NCBI GenBank assembly: GCA_014055465.1
Contig: WIAF01000011.1
Location: 1-64,000 of the forward strand
DNA from: Nitrospira sp. CR1.1
GTDB lineage: Bacteria; Nitrospirota; Nitrospiria; Nitrospirales; Nitrospiraceae
DNA length: 64,000 nucleotides
Direction: 5' to 3'
The notes under the pieces were generated by a model that saw only the letters and a program-made list of their open reading frames with translations, searched no databases and was not told the DNA's origin. Made by a program: the position numbers and the translations under genes. Shown piece by piece: positions 54,727-64,000 of the stretch. Positions within the stretch are counted from its first letter, which is position 1; every line of letters starts with the position of its first letter.

Positions 54727-55110
54727 CTACACCCGCCGACGTTTCGGCGGCCGGCATCCGTTGTGAGGAATCGGCGTCACGTCGCGGATCAAGTTGATAC
54801 GCAATCCGGCACTTTGCAATGAGCGAATGGCAGACTCTCGTCCAGCACCAGGCCCATTGACATAGACATCAACCTGGCGCATGCCATTCTCCATGGCTTT
54901 TCTGGCCGCAGCCTCGCCGGCCCGTTGAGCTGCAAAGGGGGTACTCTTGCGTGACCCTTTAAACCCTTGGTTGCCTGAACTGGCCCACACCACGGTGTTG
55001 CCGCTCATATCCGTAATCGTCACGATCGTGTTATTGAACGACGCCTGAACGTGAGCCACTCCACTCTGAACAATCTTCCGTTCTTTCTTTTTCCCCTTCT
55101 TCACACTCAT
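54727..55110 (-). CDS. rpsK: 30S ribosomal protein S11
   Basis: A 127-residue protein with [16 protein letters not shown] and the C-terminal [13 protein letters not shown]. Confidence 0.97.
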   Translation of the reverse strand: MSVKKGKKKERKIVQSGVAHVQASFNNTIVTITDMSGNTVVWASSGNQGFKGSRKSTPFAAQRAGEAAARKAMENGMRQVDVYVNGPGAGRESAIRSLQSAGLRINLIRDVTPIPHNGCRPPKRRRV

Positions 55111-55151
55111 AGAATCTCCCTCAGCGCATGGCGCCTGATCGGTCTAATCTC

Positions 55152-55541
55152 TTATGCTCTGGAACCAGCGGGCTTCTGCGGTTTGCTGCCCACGCCCGCG
55201 CGTCTTCCTTTACGGGTGCGCGCATTTGTTTTGGTCCGCTGTCCGCGAACAGGCAACCCTTTGCGATGCCGAAGCCCACGAAATGTTCCTGTATCTACCA
55301 AACGCTTGATATTCATTGACACTTCTTTGCGCAGGTCACCTTCCACGCGATAATCACGTTCAATGACTTCCCGAATCTTGACGATCTTGTCTTCGCTGAC
55401 ATCCTTCACGCGAATGGAGCCATCAACCCCGGCTTTTTTTAGAATCGCTTGCGCAGCCACGCGACCGATCCCGAACACATAGGTCAAGCCAATTTCGATT
55501 CGTTTGTCTTTTGGCAAATCCACGCCAGCAATACGTGCCAT
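55152..55541 (-). CDS. rpsM: 30S ribosomal protein S13
   Basis: A 129-residue protein: [10 protein letters not shown] start, Y-V-F-G-I-G-R, and the basic [15 protein letters not shown] tail. Confidence 0.97.
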   Translation of the reverse strand: MARIAGVDLPKDKRIEIGLTYVFGIGRVAAQAILKKAGVDGSIRVKDVSEDKIVKIREVIERDYRVEGDLRKEVSMNIKRLVDTGTFRGLRHRKGLPVRGQRTKTNARTRKGRRAGVGSKPQKPAGSRA

Positions 55542-55676
55542 AATTACCCCCTAATTCATTTTCCTGATCGCATGATGAGCTGGCTCAGCAACGCTCCAAG
55601 AACCCTCTGTCGCTGTTCTATAGACGGATTCTGTACCGACCCTCGCGCATGCATTGCCAAGGCAACCCACATTCGG

Positions 55677-55790
55677 TCATCCCTGTCGTTGTTTATGCCG
55701 AGGATTCGCGCATAACACGCGAACAACCCCACGGCGACGGACCACTTTACACTTTGCACAAATCGGCTTTACTGACGACTTGACCTTCAT
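55677..55790 (-). CDS. rpmJ: 50S ribosomal protein L36
   Basis: A 37-residue protein: [15 protein letters not shown] ... [13 protein letters not shown]. The C-x2-C-x12-C-x4-H zinc motif is complete (the C+ form). It lies between infA and rpsM as usual. Confidence 0.95.
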   Translation of the reverse strand: MKVKSSVKPICAKCKVVRRRGVVRVLCANPRHKQRQG

Positions 55791-55808
55791 AGCAATTCCA
55801 TTTCTCCA

Positions 55809-56027
55809 CTACTTGAAGCGATAAGTAATCCGCCCCCTTGTCAAATCATAGGGCGACAATTGAATCGTCACCTTATCGCCGGGAAGGATCCGGATGAAAT
55901 GCATCCGCATTTTTCCGGAGATATGAGCCAAAATTCGGTGTCCGTTTTCCAACTCTACGCGAAACATCGCATTAGGGAGGGTCTCAGCCACCGTGCCGGT
56001 CACTTCTATGACATCTTCTTTTGGCAC
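55809..56027 (-). CDS. infA: Translation initiation factor IF-1
   Basis: A 72-residue OB-fold protein of standard length: [21 protein letters not shown] and [14 protein letters not shown]. It lies 18 bp before rpmJ. Confidence 0.97.
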   Translation of the reverse strand: MPKEDVIEVTGTVAETLPNAMFRVELENGHRILAHISGKMRMHFIRILPGDKVTIQLSPYDLTRGRITYRFK

Positions 56028-56048
56028 GTATCGGTACGCCTCCCGGTC

Positions 56049-56804
56049 TTAGTGTGACAGTTGCGAAAGAATCTTGGCCGGGCCACTCGGTTGAATGGCA
56101 ATGGTGTGCTCAAAATGAGCAGACCAACGGCCGTCCTGGGTGACCGCCGTCCACCGATCATCCAAAATGCGGACAGCACTGCCCCCCATATTCACCATTG
56201 GTTCGATAGCCAATACCATACCGACCTGGAGGCGTGGGCCCTGTCCAGGTTTGCCATAATTCGGAACCTGCGGTTCCTCGTGAAGTTGCCTTCCTATACC
56301 ATGCCCGACAAATTCCGTCACTACGGCAAAGCCTGCCTGCTCGACATGAGTCTGTATAGCATGAGAGACATCAGAAAGGCGATTCCCGACCACCGCCTTC
56401 GCAATTCCCCGATACATGGATTCTTCCGTCACCTGAATCAGGCGTAACGCCTCTGAGCTTGCAGCCCCAACCGGTACCGTGACGGCGGAGTCTCCATAGA
56501 AACCGGAGACAATAGCGCCCAGGTCCAGCCCTATGATGTCACCTTCTTTGAGTTTTCGTTTCGAGGGAATCCCGTGAACCACCTGCTCATTAACGGATGC
56601 ACAGAGGGTTTTAGGATAATTGCGATATCCCTTGAAGGCCGGGATGGCTCCACGACCGCGAATGGCCTCCTCTGCCATACGATCCAAATCCTCGGTCGTA
56701 ATGCCAGGTGCCACTTTCCCTTTCAGCAGAGCTAAGACTTCTGCCACCACTCTGGAGGCTTGCGCCATCAACGTAACTTCATCCGGCGTCTTGAAGACGA
56801 TCAT
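56049..56804 (-). CDS. map: Methionine aminopeptidase type I
   Basis: A 251-residue dinuclear-metal peptidase that removes the initiator Met. Metal ligands: G-L-D-L-G-A (D) and G-D-S-A-V-T (D), G-H-G-I-G (H), E-P-M-V (E) and H-F-E-H-T (E). Overlaps adk by four bases. Confidence 0.96.
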   Translation of the reverse strand: MIVFKTPDEVTLMAQASRVVAEVLALLKGKVAPGITTEDLDRMAEEAIRGRGAIPAFKGYRNYPKTLCASVNEQVVHGIPSKRKLKEGDIIGLDLGAIVSGFYGDSAVTVPVGAASSEALRLIQVTEESMYRGIAKAVVGNRLSDVSHAIQTHVEQAGFAVVTEFVGHGIGRQLHEEPQVPNYGKPGQGPRLQVGMVLAIEPMVNMGGSAVRILDDRWTAVTQDGRWSAHFEHTIAIQPSGPAKILSQLSH

Positions 56805-57457
56805 TGAGCGCCGAGCCCGCGCAGTACCGCGGAAAGCCTACCGTAGACCACAGCCATTTCGCCGGAGCCGTCCAGATCGCTCAAGAGATTTTTCCCCTGG
56901 TAATAGGCAATGAGCGGAGCAGTTTGCTCATCATAAACCTTCAAACGAGCCTCAATAGTTTCAGGCTTATCGTCGCTTCTCTGCACCAATGACGCTCCGC
57001 ATCGATCGCATTGCCCTTCGGCTTTCGGCGGAGCGAAGGCGATGTGGAACACGCTCTGGCATTTGGGACAGCTCCGTCGTCCGCTAAGACGTGTCACCAC
57101 ATCCTGGCGTGACACCCGGAAATTAATGACCTGATCAAGTTTTAGACTGCGACCGCTCAACATGGCGTGTAACTCTTCGGCCTGCGGAACCGTACGAGGG
57201 AAACCATCCAATACAAAGCCTGTTTGACAGGAAGGGGTGGCTAATCTTTCCCGCACCATGCCGATGACCACGTTATCCGGCACTAACTTTCCCGCGTCCA
57301 TGCTCGTTTTGGCTTCAAGACCGAGCTCGGTTTGATTCCGCACCGCTTCCCGCAATAGATCACCGGTAGAAATCTTCGGCCAGCCGAATTCGGCGGTGAC
57401 CCGATCAGCCTGAGTGCCCTTTCCAACCCCTGGTGCTCCGAGAAAAACCAGTCGCAT
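56801..57457 (-). CDS. adk: Adenylate kinase
   Basis: A 218-residue enzyme converting 2 ADP to ATP and AMP. P-loop G-A-P-G-V-G-K-G-T near residue 7; D-G-F-P-R-T; a long-type LID with a four-Cys zinc site (C-P-K-C ... C-D-R-C). It lies between secY and map. Confidence 0.97.
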   Translation of the reverse strand: MRLVFLGAPGVGKGTQADRVTAEFGWPKISTGDLLREAVRNQTELGLEAKTSMDAGKLVPDNVVIGMVRERLATPSCQTGFVLDGFPRTVPQAEELHAMLSGRSLKLDQVINFRVSRQDVVTRLSGRRSCPKCQSVFHIAFAPPKAEGQCDRCGASLVQRSDDKPETIEARLKVYDEQTAPLIAYYQGKNLLSDLDGSGEMAVVYGRLSAVLRGLGAQ

Positions 57458-57466
57458 GAGATGATC

Positions 57467-58780
57467 CTAGGACGTTCGACCGCGAAGTTTTCCTTTTTGA
57501 AGGAATCCATCGTAATTGCGGTTTAAAAGATGTGACTCAATCTGCTGAGCGGTGTCCAATCCCACTCCGATCACGATCAACAATGAGGTGCCGCCGAAAT
57601 AGAACGGCATATTCAATTTATAGATAAGGAATTCCGGAATGACGCACACAATGGCCAGATAAATAGCGCCGGCAAACGTGATCTTCGTCAGAACCGAGTA
57701 AATATAGTCTGACGTACGTTGCCCCGGTCGGATCCCCGGGACAAACCCGCCATATTTCTTGAGATTATCAGCCATATCGACGGGATTCATTACAACCGCC
57801 GTATAGAAGAAACAAAAGAACACGATCAACCCGACATACATCAGCGTATACAGCAGCGATCCTGGAGCGAGCTGCGTCCCGACCGCTTTGATCCATGGAG
57901 TCTCAAAAAATCCGGCAATCGTCGCAGGAAAGGCGATAATGGAAGACGCAAAAATCGGGGGAATAACCCCGGCAGTGTTGATCTTCAACGGAATATGGGT
58001 GCTTTGGCCGCCATATACCCTTCTGCCAATCACACGCTTCGCGTACTGAACCGGCACCTTTCTGCGCCCGCTCTCAAGAAAGACAATCGCAGCAACAACC
58101 CCGAACATGACGACCGTCAAGACAACCAAGAGCGGAAAGCTCAATTGCCCGACCTTGTAGAGATCAAACGTTTGCGCAACGGCTGCAGGGAGCCTGGCAA
58201 CAATTCCGGCGAAGATAATCAACGAAATGCCATTGCCGATCCCGCGTTCGGTGATCTGTTCACCAAGCCACATGAGGAAACCGGTGCCCGCGCAGAGCGT
58301 AATCACCGTCATGAAGCGAAATCCCCAGCCGGGACTCAGGACAAAGGCGCCCTGGTTCATCTGCTCCAGACCGACGGCGATCCCGAAGCCTTGAATAAGC
58401 GCAATGACAATGGTTCCGAAACGCGTGTATTGGATGATTTTTTTTCGCCCACGCTCCCCTTCTTTAGCCAGCTTGGAAAGGTGGGGGATGACGACGGTGA
58501 GTAGCTGAAGAATAATCGATGCGCTGATGTAGGGCATGATGCCCAGCGCAAAAATCGTCAGGCGCGAAAGAGATCCGCCGGAGAAAATATCCAAGAATCC
58601 AAGAAGCGCGCCGCCCTGCTTCTGAAGAAATTCGGATAGGGCCTCCCCGTTAATCCCAGGCGTGGGAATATGAGCGCCGACGCGATAAACAATCAGCATA
58701 CCCAACGTGAACAACACGCGGGTTCGCAGTTCTGGAATCTTGAAGATGTTTTGGAAACTGGTCAGCAGACGCTCAAACAC
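57467..58780 (-). CDS. secY: Protein translocase subunit SecY
   Basis: A 437-residue channel protein with ten transmembrane helices: A-L-G-I-M-P-Y-I-S-A-S-I-I near residue 75 and P-G-I-R-P-G-Q-R-T near residue 350. It overlaps rplO by eight bases. Confidence 0.97.
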   Translation of the reverse strand: MFERLLTSFQNIFKIPELRTRVLFTLGMLIVYRVGAHIPTPGINGEALSEFLQKQGGALLGFLDIFSGGSLSRLTIFALGIMPYISASIILQLLTVVIPHLSKLAKEGERGRKKIIQYTRFGTIVIALIQGFGIAVGLEQMNQGAFVLSPGWGFRFMTVITLCAGTGFLMWLGEQITERGIGNGISLIIFAGIVARLPAAVAQTFDLYKVGQLSFPLLVVLTVVMFGVVAAIVFLESGRRKVPVQYAKRVIGRRVYGGQSTHIPLKINTAGVIPPIFASSIIAFPATIAGFFETPWIKAVGTQLAPGSLLYTLMYVGLIVFFCFFYTAVVMNPVDMADNLKKYGGFVPGIRPGQRTSDYIYSVLTKITFAGAIYLAIVCVIPEFLIYKLNMPFYFGGTSLLIVIGVGLDTAQQIESHLLNRNYDGFLQKGKLRGRTS

Positions 58781-59222
58781 AGGGAATGACCTCGGCCCTC
58801 CCCCCGGCTGCCTGAATCTTTGCCTCGGCTGACTTGCTGAACTTGTGAGCCTGCACCACGAGAGGTTTTGTCAACTCTCCCTGGGCAAGGATCTTAATCA
58901 GCTCTCCTTTACGTCGAACAAGGCCTTCATTCACCAAGAGTTGGGGCGTAATGGCTTCAGTCGTTTCCAGACCAGCCAGACTTTTTAAATTAATGATCGT
59001 GTACTCGGTCCTGAACTGATTCGTAAATCCATACTTCGGGACTCGGCGAATCAGCGGCATCTGGCCGCCTTCAAAACCTGGGCGTTTCCCGCCGCCAGAA
59101 CGCGCTTTCAGGCCCTTATGACCTTTAGTCGCAGTCTTGCCATGCCCAGACCCAGGACCACGGCCAATTCGCTTTGGTTTGTGCTTCGCTCCTCGAGAAG
59201 GAGCAAGATCATGCAACTTCAT
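58773..59222 (-). CDS. rplO: 50S ribosomal protein L15
   Basis: A 149-residue protein: M-K-L-H-D-L-A-P start, Gly/Lys-rich R-G-P-G-S-G-H-G-K-T-A-T-K-G-H-K-G segment, and G-F-E-G-G-Q-M-P-L. Confidence 0.97.
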   Translation of the reverse strand: MKLHDLAPSRGAKHKPKRIGRGPGSGHGKTATKGHKGLKARSGGGKRPGFEGGQMPLIRRVPKYGFTNQFRTEYTIINLKSLAGLETTEAITPQLLVNEGLVRRKGELIKILAQGELTKPLVVQAHKFSKSAEAKIQAAGGRAEVIPCV

Positions 59223-59428
59223 TGGGGACTCACTTCCAGTAAATAGCCTACCTTGGCGATCATGCCCTTGACCTGATCGCTGGCAGGACGCAACACAGTG
59301 GCATTGAGTTTGCGCAGCCCTAAACCCCTGAGAACAAGGCGGTGCTTATACGGGGTTCCGATCGGACTACGCTTCAGCGTAATTCGAAGGCTCGCTTGAG
59401 CAGTCGTTGTCTTCTTTTCGGTAGCCAT
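59219..59428 (-). CDS. rpmD: 50S ribosomal protein L30
   Basis: A 69-residue protein; L-R-I-T-L-K-R-S-P-I-G-T and L-G-L-R-K-L-N-A-T-V. An N-terminal extension of about 12 residues is Thr/Lys-rich. The start at 59428 follows rpsE by seven bases; the open frame further upstream is inside rpsE. Confidence 0.95.
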   Translation of the reverse strand: MATEKKTTTAQASLRITLKRSPIGTPYKHRLVLRGLGLRKLNATVLRPASDQVKGMIAKVGYLLEVSPQ

Positions 59429-59435
59429 GTTGTCC

Positions 59436-59927
59436 CTACGCTTCACTACCAACAGCGCGCCGTAACCGCATAATTTCCTGCGGATCGCACAGCTGCTGAA
59501 GTCCATTAAGAGTGGCTCTGACCGCATTAAACGGGTTGCCGCGGCCCAATGTCTTGGCGATAATGTTGTGCGCACCCGCCAATTCAACAACCGCTCGCAC
59601 GGCGCCGCCGGCGATGATGCCGGTACCATCAGCGGCCGGCTTGAGAAGCACGTGCTCGGCGCCAAAAAGACCATGCACTTCGTGCGGAATGGTCCCCCCT
59701 TTGATAGGCACGCGAACCAAATGCTTTTTGGCCTGCTCAACGGCTTTTGAAATCGCGACCGGAACTTCGGCGGCTTTTCCTTTGCCGACACCAACATAGC
59801 CCTGTCCATCACCAACAACCACCAAAGCGCAAAAGTTGAATCGCTTGCCACCCTTCACAACTTTGGCCACGCGGTTGATGAAAACCACCTTGTCTTTTAG
59901 ACTCAATTCTTCGGGATTGACTCGCAC
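59436..59927 (-). CDS. rpsE: 30S ribosomal protein S5
   Basis: A 163-residue protein with a double-stranded RNA-binding fold: [15 protein letters not shown] and [10 protein letters not shown]; standard length. Confidence 0.97.
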   Translation of the reverse strand: MRVNPEELSLKDKVVFINRVAKVVKGGKRFNFCALVVVGDGQGYVGVGKGKAAEVPVAISKAVEQAKKHLVRVPIKGGTIPHEVHGLFGAEHVLLKPAADGTGIIAGGAVRAVVELAGAHNIIAKTLGRGNPFNAVRATLNGLQQLCDPQEIMRLRRAVGSEA

Positions 59928-59994
59928 AACGTCATTCTCCTTTAGGTCGTGCCATTTCTCTAGTTACAGGTCGGGGCATCCTGCCCGACCCGTT

Positions 59995-60360
59995 TTAAAA
60001 CTGTAAGCCACCCTCACGCGATGCGTCGGCCAAGGCCTTCACCCGCCCATGATATTGCCGCCCGCCACGATCAAAAACGACCGTTGAGACTTTAGCCGCC
60101 TTCGCTCGTTCGGCAATCAATTTCCCGACGGCTTTCGCGCCTTCAATGCTGCCCGTCGATTTCACGGCCTTCCGCAAGGATTCATCCAAGGTGGATGCCG
60201 CCGCCACCGTGTGCCCACGAAGATCGTCGATAATTTGGGCATAGATATGAGATCGACTACGGAAGACGTTCAACCGCGGACGATCACTCGTGCCGATGAC
60301 AGATTTTCGTACCCGCTGTTTACGTCGCGCTAATTTTCGATTTTTTTCTTGCGTATTCAT
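59995..60360 (-). CDS. rplR: 50S ribosomal protein L18
   Basis: A 121-residue 5S-rRNA-binding protein: [20 protein letters not shown] and [18 protein letters not shown]. Confidence 0.97.
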   Translation of the reverse strand: MNTQEKNRKLARRKQRVRKSVIGTSDRPRLNVFRSRSHIYAQIIDDLRGHTVAAASTLDESLRKAVKSTGSIEGAKAVGKLIAERAKAAKVSTVVFDRGGRQYHGRVKALADASREGGLQF

Positions 60361-60369
60361 CAGATGCCT

Positions 60370-60906
60370 CTACTTGCCGGTTTTGCCCGCCTTCTTCCTT
60401 AACACTTCGCCGGCATATCGAATTCCTTTTTGCTTATACACATCGGGGGGCTTAATGGAACGAATGTTAGCCGCCACCTGACCCACCAGTCGTTTATCGA
60501 TCCCTTTTATCGAAATGAGTGTTTGCTTGTCGACCTTCACATCAATTCCCTGAGGCACCGTATAGGTGACTGGATTGATGTATCCGACATTGAAACTCAT
60601 CTCACGCCCCTGGAGTTGAGCTTTGTAGCCCACACCCGTGATCTCTAACGATTTCTCATACCCTTTAGTGACGCCTTGAATAATATTGCTCAATTCAGCG
60701 CGCACGAGTCCGTGCATGGCGCGCATGTCACGCGCATCACCCGCCCGATTGACAACAAGTTGCCCGTCAGCGACTGCGACGCTCAACCCCTCGGTCAGCT
60801 TCCAATCGAGTTTACCCATAGGCCCCTTGACCGATACGAGACGACCAGCGACTTTTACATCAACGCCGCTTGGAACTGAAATTGGTTTCCGCCCAATCCT
60901 CGACAT
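60370..60906 (-). CDS. rplF: 50S ribosomal protein L6
   Basis: A 178-residue protein: M-S-R-I-G-R-K-P-I start, G-V-G-Y-K-A-Q-L-Q-G near residue 84, and the K-P-P-D-V-Y-K-Q-K-G-I-R-Y end. Confidence 0.97.
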   Translation of the reverse strand: MSRIGRKPISVPSGVDVKVAGRLVSVKGPMGKLDWKLTEGLSVAVADGQLVVNRAGDARDMRAMHGLVRAELSNIIQGVTKGYEKSLEITGVGYKAQLQGREMSFNVGYINPVTYTVPQGIDVKVDKQTLISIKGIDKRLVGQVAANIRSIKPPDVYKQKGIRYAGEVLRKKAGKTGK

Positions 60907-60963
60907 ACGAACCCCGTTACGTTACAGCGATTCCGGTTATTACTGCGTCTTAGCCAACTCGTC

Positions 60964-61359
60964 TTACCAGACAGAACAAAGCACTTCACCACCCAATCCA
61001 GCCCGCCTGGAATCACTGTCGGTCATAAGACCTTTCGAGGTTGAAATGACAGCCACGCCAATTCCATTTCTTACCTTTGGCACATCATCTCTCCCGACAT
61101 ACACACGCCGACCCGGCTTACTGATTCGACGCATACCGGTGATCATCGGACGCGCTTCGTCGACATAGCGAAGCTGGACGGAGAAGATAGGGTGCCCATC
61201 TTCCTGCGTTTCCCCGTAGCCGAGGATGAATCCTTCTTTGCCGAGGATATTCAGAATCTGCCGTTTCACCTTTGACACTGGAACTTTGACGACATCCTGG
61301 CGGCGGCGAGCAGCGTTCCCCAGTCGAACCAATAAATCAGCAATAGGATCAGTAATCAT
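60964..61359 (-). CDS. rpsH: 30S ribosomal protein S8
   Basis: A 131-residue protein: D-P-I-A-D-L-L-V-R-L-G-N-A start and the C-terminal S-T-S-K-G-L-M-T-D ... G-G-E-V-L-C-S-V-W. Confidence 0.97.
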   Translation of the reverse strand: MITDPIADLLVRLGNAARRRQDVVKVPVSKVKRQILNILGKEGFILGYGETQEDGHPIFSVQLRYVDEARPMITGMRRISKPGRRVYVGRDDVPKVRNGIGVAVISTSKGLMTDSDSRRAGLGGEVLCSVW

Positions 61360-61404
61360 GCATTCCTCTTTTATGCCTACAGATGCAAGCTTCCTGCTGG
61401 TCGG

Positions 61405-61590
61405 CTACCAGCTTGACTTACGCACTCCGGGAATTTCTCCCTTGAGGCTCAAAAATCTAAAACAGATACGGCACATGCGAAACCGACGCAAGAATCCCCG
61501 CACGCGACCGCATAGCCCGCAGCGGTGATAGTCACGACAGGCAAACTTCGATTTCACTGCGGCCTTATTCTTGAGCGCTAATCTTGACAC
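61405..61590 (-). CDS. rpsZ: 30S ribosomal protein S14 type Z
   Basis: A 61-residue zinc-binding S14: R-C-G-L-C ... R-M-C-R-I-C gives two C-x2-C pairs, and the end reads [11 protein letters not shown]. The family start coincides with GTG at 61590, preceded by AAGGGGG; a longer frame upstream adds unrelated residues. Confidence 0.93.
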   Translation of the reverse strand: MSRLALKNKAAVKSKFACRDYHRCGLCGRVRGFLRRFRMCRICFRFLSLKGEIPGVRKSSW

Positions 61591-61653
61591 AATATCCCCC
61601 TTTATCCCTGCGTGACCCGCCACGGCCATGCCAACCTATTTGCATCGAACTAC

Positions 61654-62307
61654 TTAGGCTCGGAACGGCATGCCGAGATGCTTGAGCAGGGCCTTGCCTT
61701 CATCATTCGTACGCGCAGTGGTGACGATGGTGATATCCATTCCATGAATGGATGCAACGCTATCGTACTCAATCTCTGGAAAAATCAATTGTTCCTTCAG
61801 TCCAAGCGTATAATTGCCACGTCCATCAAACGCTTTGGGAGAGATCCCCCGAAAATCTCGAATACGAGGCAGAGCCAGGGATATCAAGCGATCCAAAAAT
61901 TCCCACATTCGTCGACTGCGTAAGGTCACCTTGGCGCCGATGGGCATACCCTGCCGCAACTTGAAGCCGGCGATGGCTTTTTTGGCCCTGGTCGTGACCG
62001 GCTTCTGTCCGGTGATAATGCCCAGTTCATTCGCGGCGCTCTCTAGCAACTTCACGTTTTGAATTGCCTCTCCCATGCCGACGTTCAGGACAATTCTTTC
62101 GAGACGCGGCACCTGCATCAAATTGCCGTAGCCGAATTCCTTCATCAGAGCGGGCACTACCTGATCCCGATAAGTCTCCCTGAGTCGCGGCGCAAATTGA
62201 TGTTCACTACCAGCCTCCTGCGAAATTTCAGGGGCTGCGACTTCCTTCTTAGCTGACGACCGCGGAGTTGCCGCCTTGCCGCCCTTACCCTTCTCTACTT
62301 TTGCCAT
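61654..62307 (-). CDS. rplE: 50S ribosomal protein L5 with N-terminal extension
   Basis: A 217-residue 5S-rRNA-binding protein. The usual core (about 180 residues) starts at R-L-R-E-T-Y-R-D near residue 41. The first 40 residues are Lys/Ala/Glu-rich and seem disordered. The ATG is in the normal slot after rplX. Confidence 0.95.
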   Translation of the reverse strand: MAKVEKGKGGKAATPRSSAKKEVAAPEISQEAGSEHQFAPRLRETYRDQVVPALMKEFGYGNLMQVPRLERIVLNVGMGEAIQNVKLLESAANELGIITGQKPVTTRAKKAIAGFKLRQGMPIGAKVTLRSRRMWEFLDRLISLALPRIRDFRGISPKAFDGRGNYTLGLKEQLIFPEIEYDSVASIHGMDITIVTTARTNDEGKALLKHLGMPFRA

Positions 62308-62327
62308 GAACGTCTTTCCTGTTCCGA

Positions 62328-62654
62328 CTATTCAACAGTTTCTTTTGATTTCTTGCTTAATCTGGCCCGTCGGCCATCTTCCTGGCGCTTGACCCCCAAC
62401 CGGGTGGGTTTCTTCGTCACTGGGCACAAAAACATTACATTGGAAATGGCAAGAGGAGCCTCACGCTCAAGAATGCCACCCTGCCGGAGCTTTTGATTGG
62501 GCTTGGTGTGGCGCTTAATCATATTGAGCTTTTCGACCAAGACTTTGCCCGTTACGGTATCAACAGACAACACCTTGCCCGACTTACCACGCTCGCGCCC
62601 AGTCATCACCACAACAGTGTCGCCCTTCCGAATTTTCGTTTTGATTCGTGACAT
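62328..62654 (-). CDS. rplX: 50S ribosomal protein L24
   Basis: A 108-residue KOW-motif protein: [21 protein letters not shown] and R-H-T-K-P-N. ATG 62654 gives the family start M-S-R-I-K-T-K; upstream codons belong to the end of rplN and the spacer. Confidence 0.95.
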   Translation of the reverse strand: MSRIKTKIRKGDTVVVMTGRERGKSGKVLSVDTVTGKVLVEKLNMIKRHTKPNQKLRQGGILEREAPLAISNVMFLCPVTKKPTRLGVKRQEDGRRARLSKKSKETVE

Positions 62655-62680
62655 CCCTACCAGAACCTTTCTTCCTTCGA

Positions 62681-63049
62681 CTACAAGACTTCCGGCGCAA
62701 GCGAAATAATTTTCATAAACTTCTTCCAACGAAGTTCACGCGCGACTGGGCCGAAAATGCGAGTCCCAACTGGCTCGCCCTGAGCATTGATCAGGACGCA
62801 GGCGTTACGGTCAAACTTGATATAGGAACCGTCATCACGCCGCACTTCCTTGGTTGTACGCACAATGACCGCCCGACTCACGTCGCCCTTTTTTACGCCG
62901 GCCTGAGGAATTGCCTCCTTAACAGCGACCACGACAATGTCCCCAAGTGAGCCGTACCGACGCCTGGTTCCACCGAGAACGTGAAAACACATGACCTGCT
63001 TCGCGCCGGAATTATCGGCCACATCCATGTATGTGTAATTCTGAATCAT
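62681..63049 (-). CDS. rplN: 50S ribosomal protein L14
   Basis: A 122-residue protein: [17 protein letters not shown] start and [10 protein letters not shown] end, standard length. Confidence 0.97.
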   Translation of the reverse strand: MIQNYTYMDVADNSGAKQVMCFHVLGGTRRRYGSLGDIVVVAVKEAIPQAGVKKGDVSRAVIVRTTKEVRRDDGSYIKFDRNACVLINAQGEPVGTRIFGPVARELRWKKFMKIISLAPEVL

Positions 63050-63110
63050 ACCCCGCCCTACTCACCGCCAAAAGGATCTGGTCCTTCAGCTCTTCAGGTG
63101 TGTTCCGTAG

Positions 63111-63380
63111 TTACTTTTCAGGTTGCCCTTTGACCATGACGCGTACCACGCGCCAATGCTTATCCTTGCTGATTGGGCGGGTTTCGCTCAACTGAACTCG
63201 GTCCCCGACCTTACATACATTGCCCTCGTCGTGCGCCTTGAGCTTGGTGACCCGCCGAAGGACCTTTTTGTAAATAGGGTGAATAACCGATCGTTCAACG
63301 GCAACGACTACCGTTTTATTCATTTTGTTGCTGACGACGTTGCCATACCACTCGCGTCGATGTTGTTGGCCTTCCTTCAT
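63111..63380 (-). CDS. rpsQ: 30S ribosomal protein S17
   Basis: An 89-residue OB-fold protein: [15 protein letters not shown] and [15 protein letters not shown]. Located between rpmC and rplN. Confidence 0.96.
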   Translation of the reverse strand: MKEGQQHRREWYGNVVSNKMNKTVVVAVERSVIHPIYKKVLRRVTKLKAHDEGNVCKVGDRVQLSETRPISKDKHWRVVRVMVKGQPEK

Positions 63381-63394
63381 ACGCCCCTTCTCTC

Positions 63395-63616
63395 TTACTT
63401 TCCGACCGACGGGTCGGCCTGTGTCTGCAGCAATTCCAATTGACGCCGTACTGTTTTCAGGCGGGCAATATCGCGCTTTGTACTTCTAACCTGCATTGGG
63501 TTTTCCAGGCGACCAATGCCGAGCTGGAATCGGAAATTAAACAGTTCCTGCCGCAACTGTTTTTCTTTTTCGGCCAACTCCTCCAGCGAGAGCCCGCTTA
63601 GATCCTTCACATCCAT
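63395..63616 (-). CDS. rpmC: 50S ribosomal protein L29
   Basis: A 73-residue helical protein: [21 protein letters not shown] and [15 protein letters not shown] 63616 is used; GTG 63634 is an alternative adding six residues. No strong ribosome-binding site for either. Confidence 0.93.
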   Translation of the reverse strand: MDVKDLSGLSLEELAEKEKQLRQELFNFRFQLGIGRLENPMQVRSTKRDIARLKTVRRQLELLQTQADPSVGK

Positions 63617-63644
63617 CACATCACCACTTAACACGCGCTACAGG

Positions 63645-64000
63645 TTACTGAAACTCGCCGCGGACCACGAACTTCGTGGCAATGGGCAACTTATAGGAAG
63701 CAAGCTTCAACGCCTGCTTGGCAATATCAGGAGCCACACCACCCATTTCATACATGATGCGTCCAGGCTTCACCACGGCCACCCAATACTCTGGATTGCC
63801 CTTACCTTTACCCATGCGGGTTTCGGCCGGTTTCTTGGTAATTGGTTTATCCGGGAAAATTCTCGTCCAAACCTGACCGCCACGTTTCACGAAACGGGTA
63901 ATGGCAATTCGAGCAGCCTCGATTTGCCGGCTGGTGATCCATCCTGGCTCAAGGGCTTTCAAACCGAACTCCCCGAGAGTAATGGCTCCGCCCCGATAGG
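63645..64000 (-). CDS. rplP: 50S ribosomal protein L16 (partial)
   Basis: The C-terminal 118 residues; the 5' end lies beyond the window, since the frame continues [12 protein letters not shown] before the first internal start-like codon. Motifs: [27 protein letters not shown] and F-V-V-R. Confidence 0.96.
   Translation of the reverse strand, partial: YRGGAITLGEFGLKALEPGWITSRQIEAARIAITRFVKRGGQVWTRIFPDKPITKKPAETRMGKGKGNPEYWVAVVKPGRIMYEMGGVAPDIAKQALKLASYKLPIATKFVVRGEFQ

Overview
The window reads as part of a chromosome of a nitrite-oxidising Nitrospira, most likely lineage II. This is inferred from gene content and order, not from a database search. It carries a urease set fused to a urea ABC transporter, an FmdC-type amide/urea porin, cyanase, an assimilatory ferredoxin-nitrite reductase with an FNT-type nitrite transporter, and a typical Gram-negative set (Lpt, PilMNOPQ, RpoN). 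Cyanase together with assimilatory nitrite reductase fits a canonical nitrite oxidiser better than a comammox strain. No rRNA, tRNA, CRISPR array or intact insertion sequence was seen.

Layout. 1-4.2 kb: end of a GroEL-like gene, then two divergent GlnE-like nucleotidyltransferase genes, one carrying ACT-like domains. 4.4-11.2 kb: accessory stretch with an autoregulated-looking Fic gene, a DUF2157 membrane protein, a broken DJ-1/PfpI gene, a small lipoprotein, an exported TIM-barrel-like protein and a CBS-domain protein. 11.3-23.8 kb (minus strand): nadE, porin, amtB, glnB, glnD, glnA, nirC, cynS, a small winged-helix protein and nirA. 24.9-38.3 kb (minus strand): porin (fmdC-like), urtABCDE, ureA, ureB, ureC, ureF, ureG and ureD. 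39.4-41.8 kb: a GAF-GAF-ANTAR antiterminator and aroB. 42-47.2 kb: type IV pilus pilMNOPQ preceded by a small MerR-like gene. 47.3-52.3 kb: rapZ, hpf, rpoN, lptB, lptA and lptC. 52.5-64 kb: the spc/alpha ribosomal operon from rplP to rplQ with secY, adk, map, infA and rpoA.

Main discovery. Four places on the nitrogen-gene strand carry RNA leaders with pairs of short stems closed by a C-G pair and topped by a six-base loop with A at position 1 and G at position 4. This is the known ANTAR-protein RNA target. They lie before nirC (two tandem units), before nadE, between nadE and the porin-amtB genes, and before the fmdC-urt-ure operon. In the nirC, nadE and fmdC leaders the second stem overlaps an intrinsic terminator, so the two structures exclude each other. 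The GAF-GAF-ANTAR protein encoded at 39.4-40.6 kb is the obvious partner. I infer a nitrogen-supply regulon (nitrite, cyanate, ammonium, urea, NAD synthesis from glutamine) controlled by transcription antitermination, layered on PII/GlnD/GlnE control of glutamine synthetase. Two paralogous lipoprotein genes sit divergently behind two of these leader promoters.

A second recurring structure is a roughly 120-bp interspersed palindromic element. It has four full copies and several fragments, all between genes of the nitrogen clusters and often touching a stop codon.
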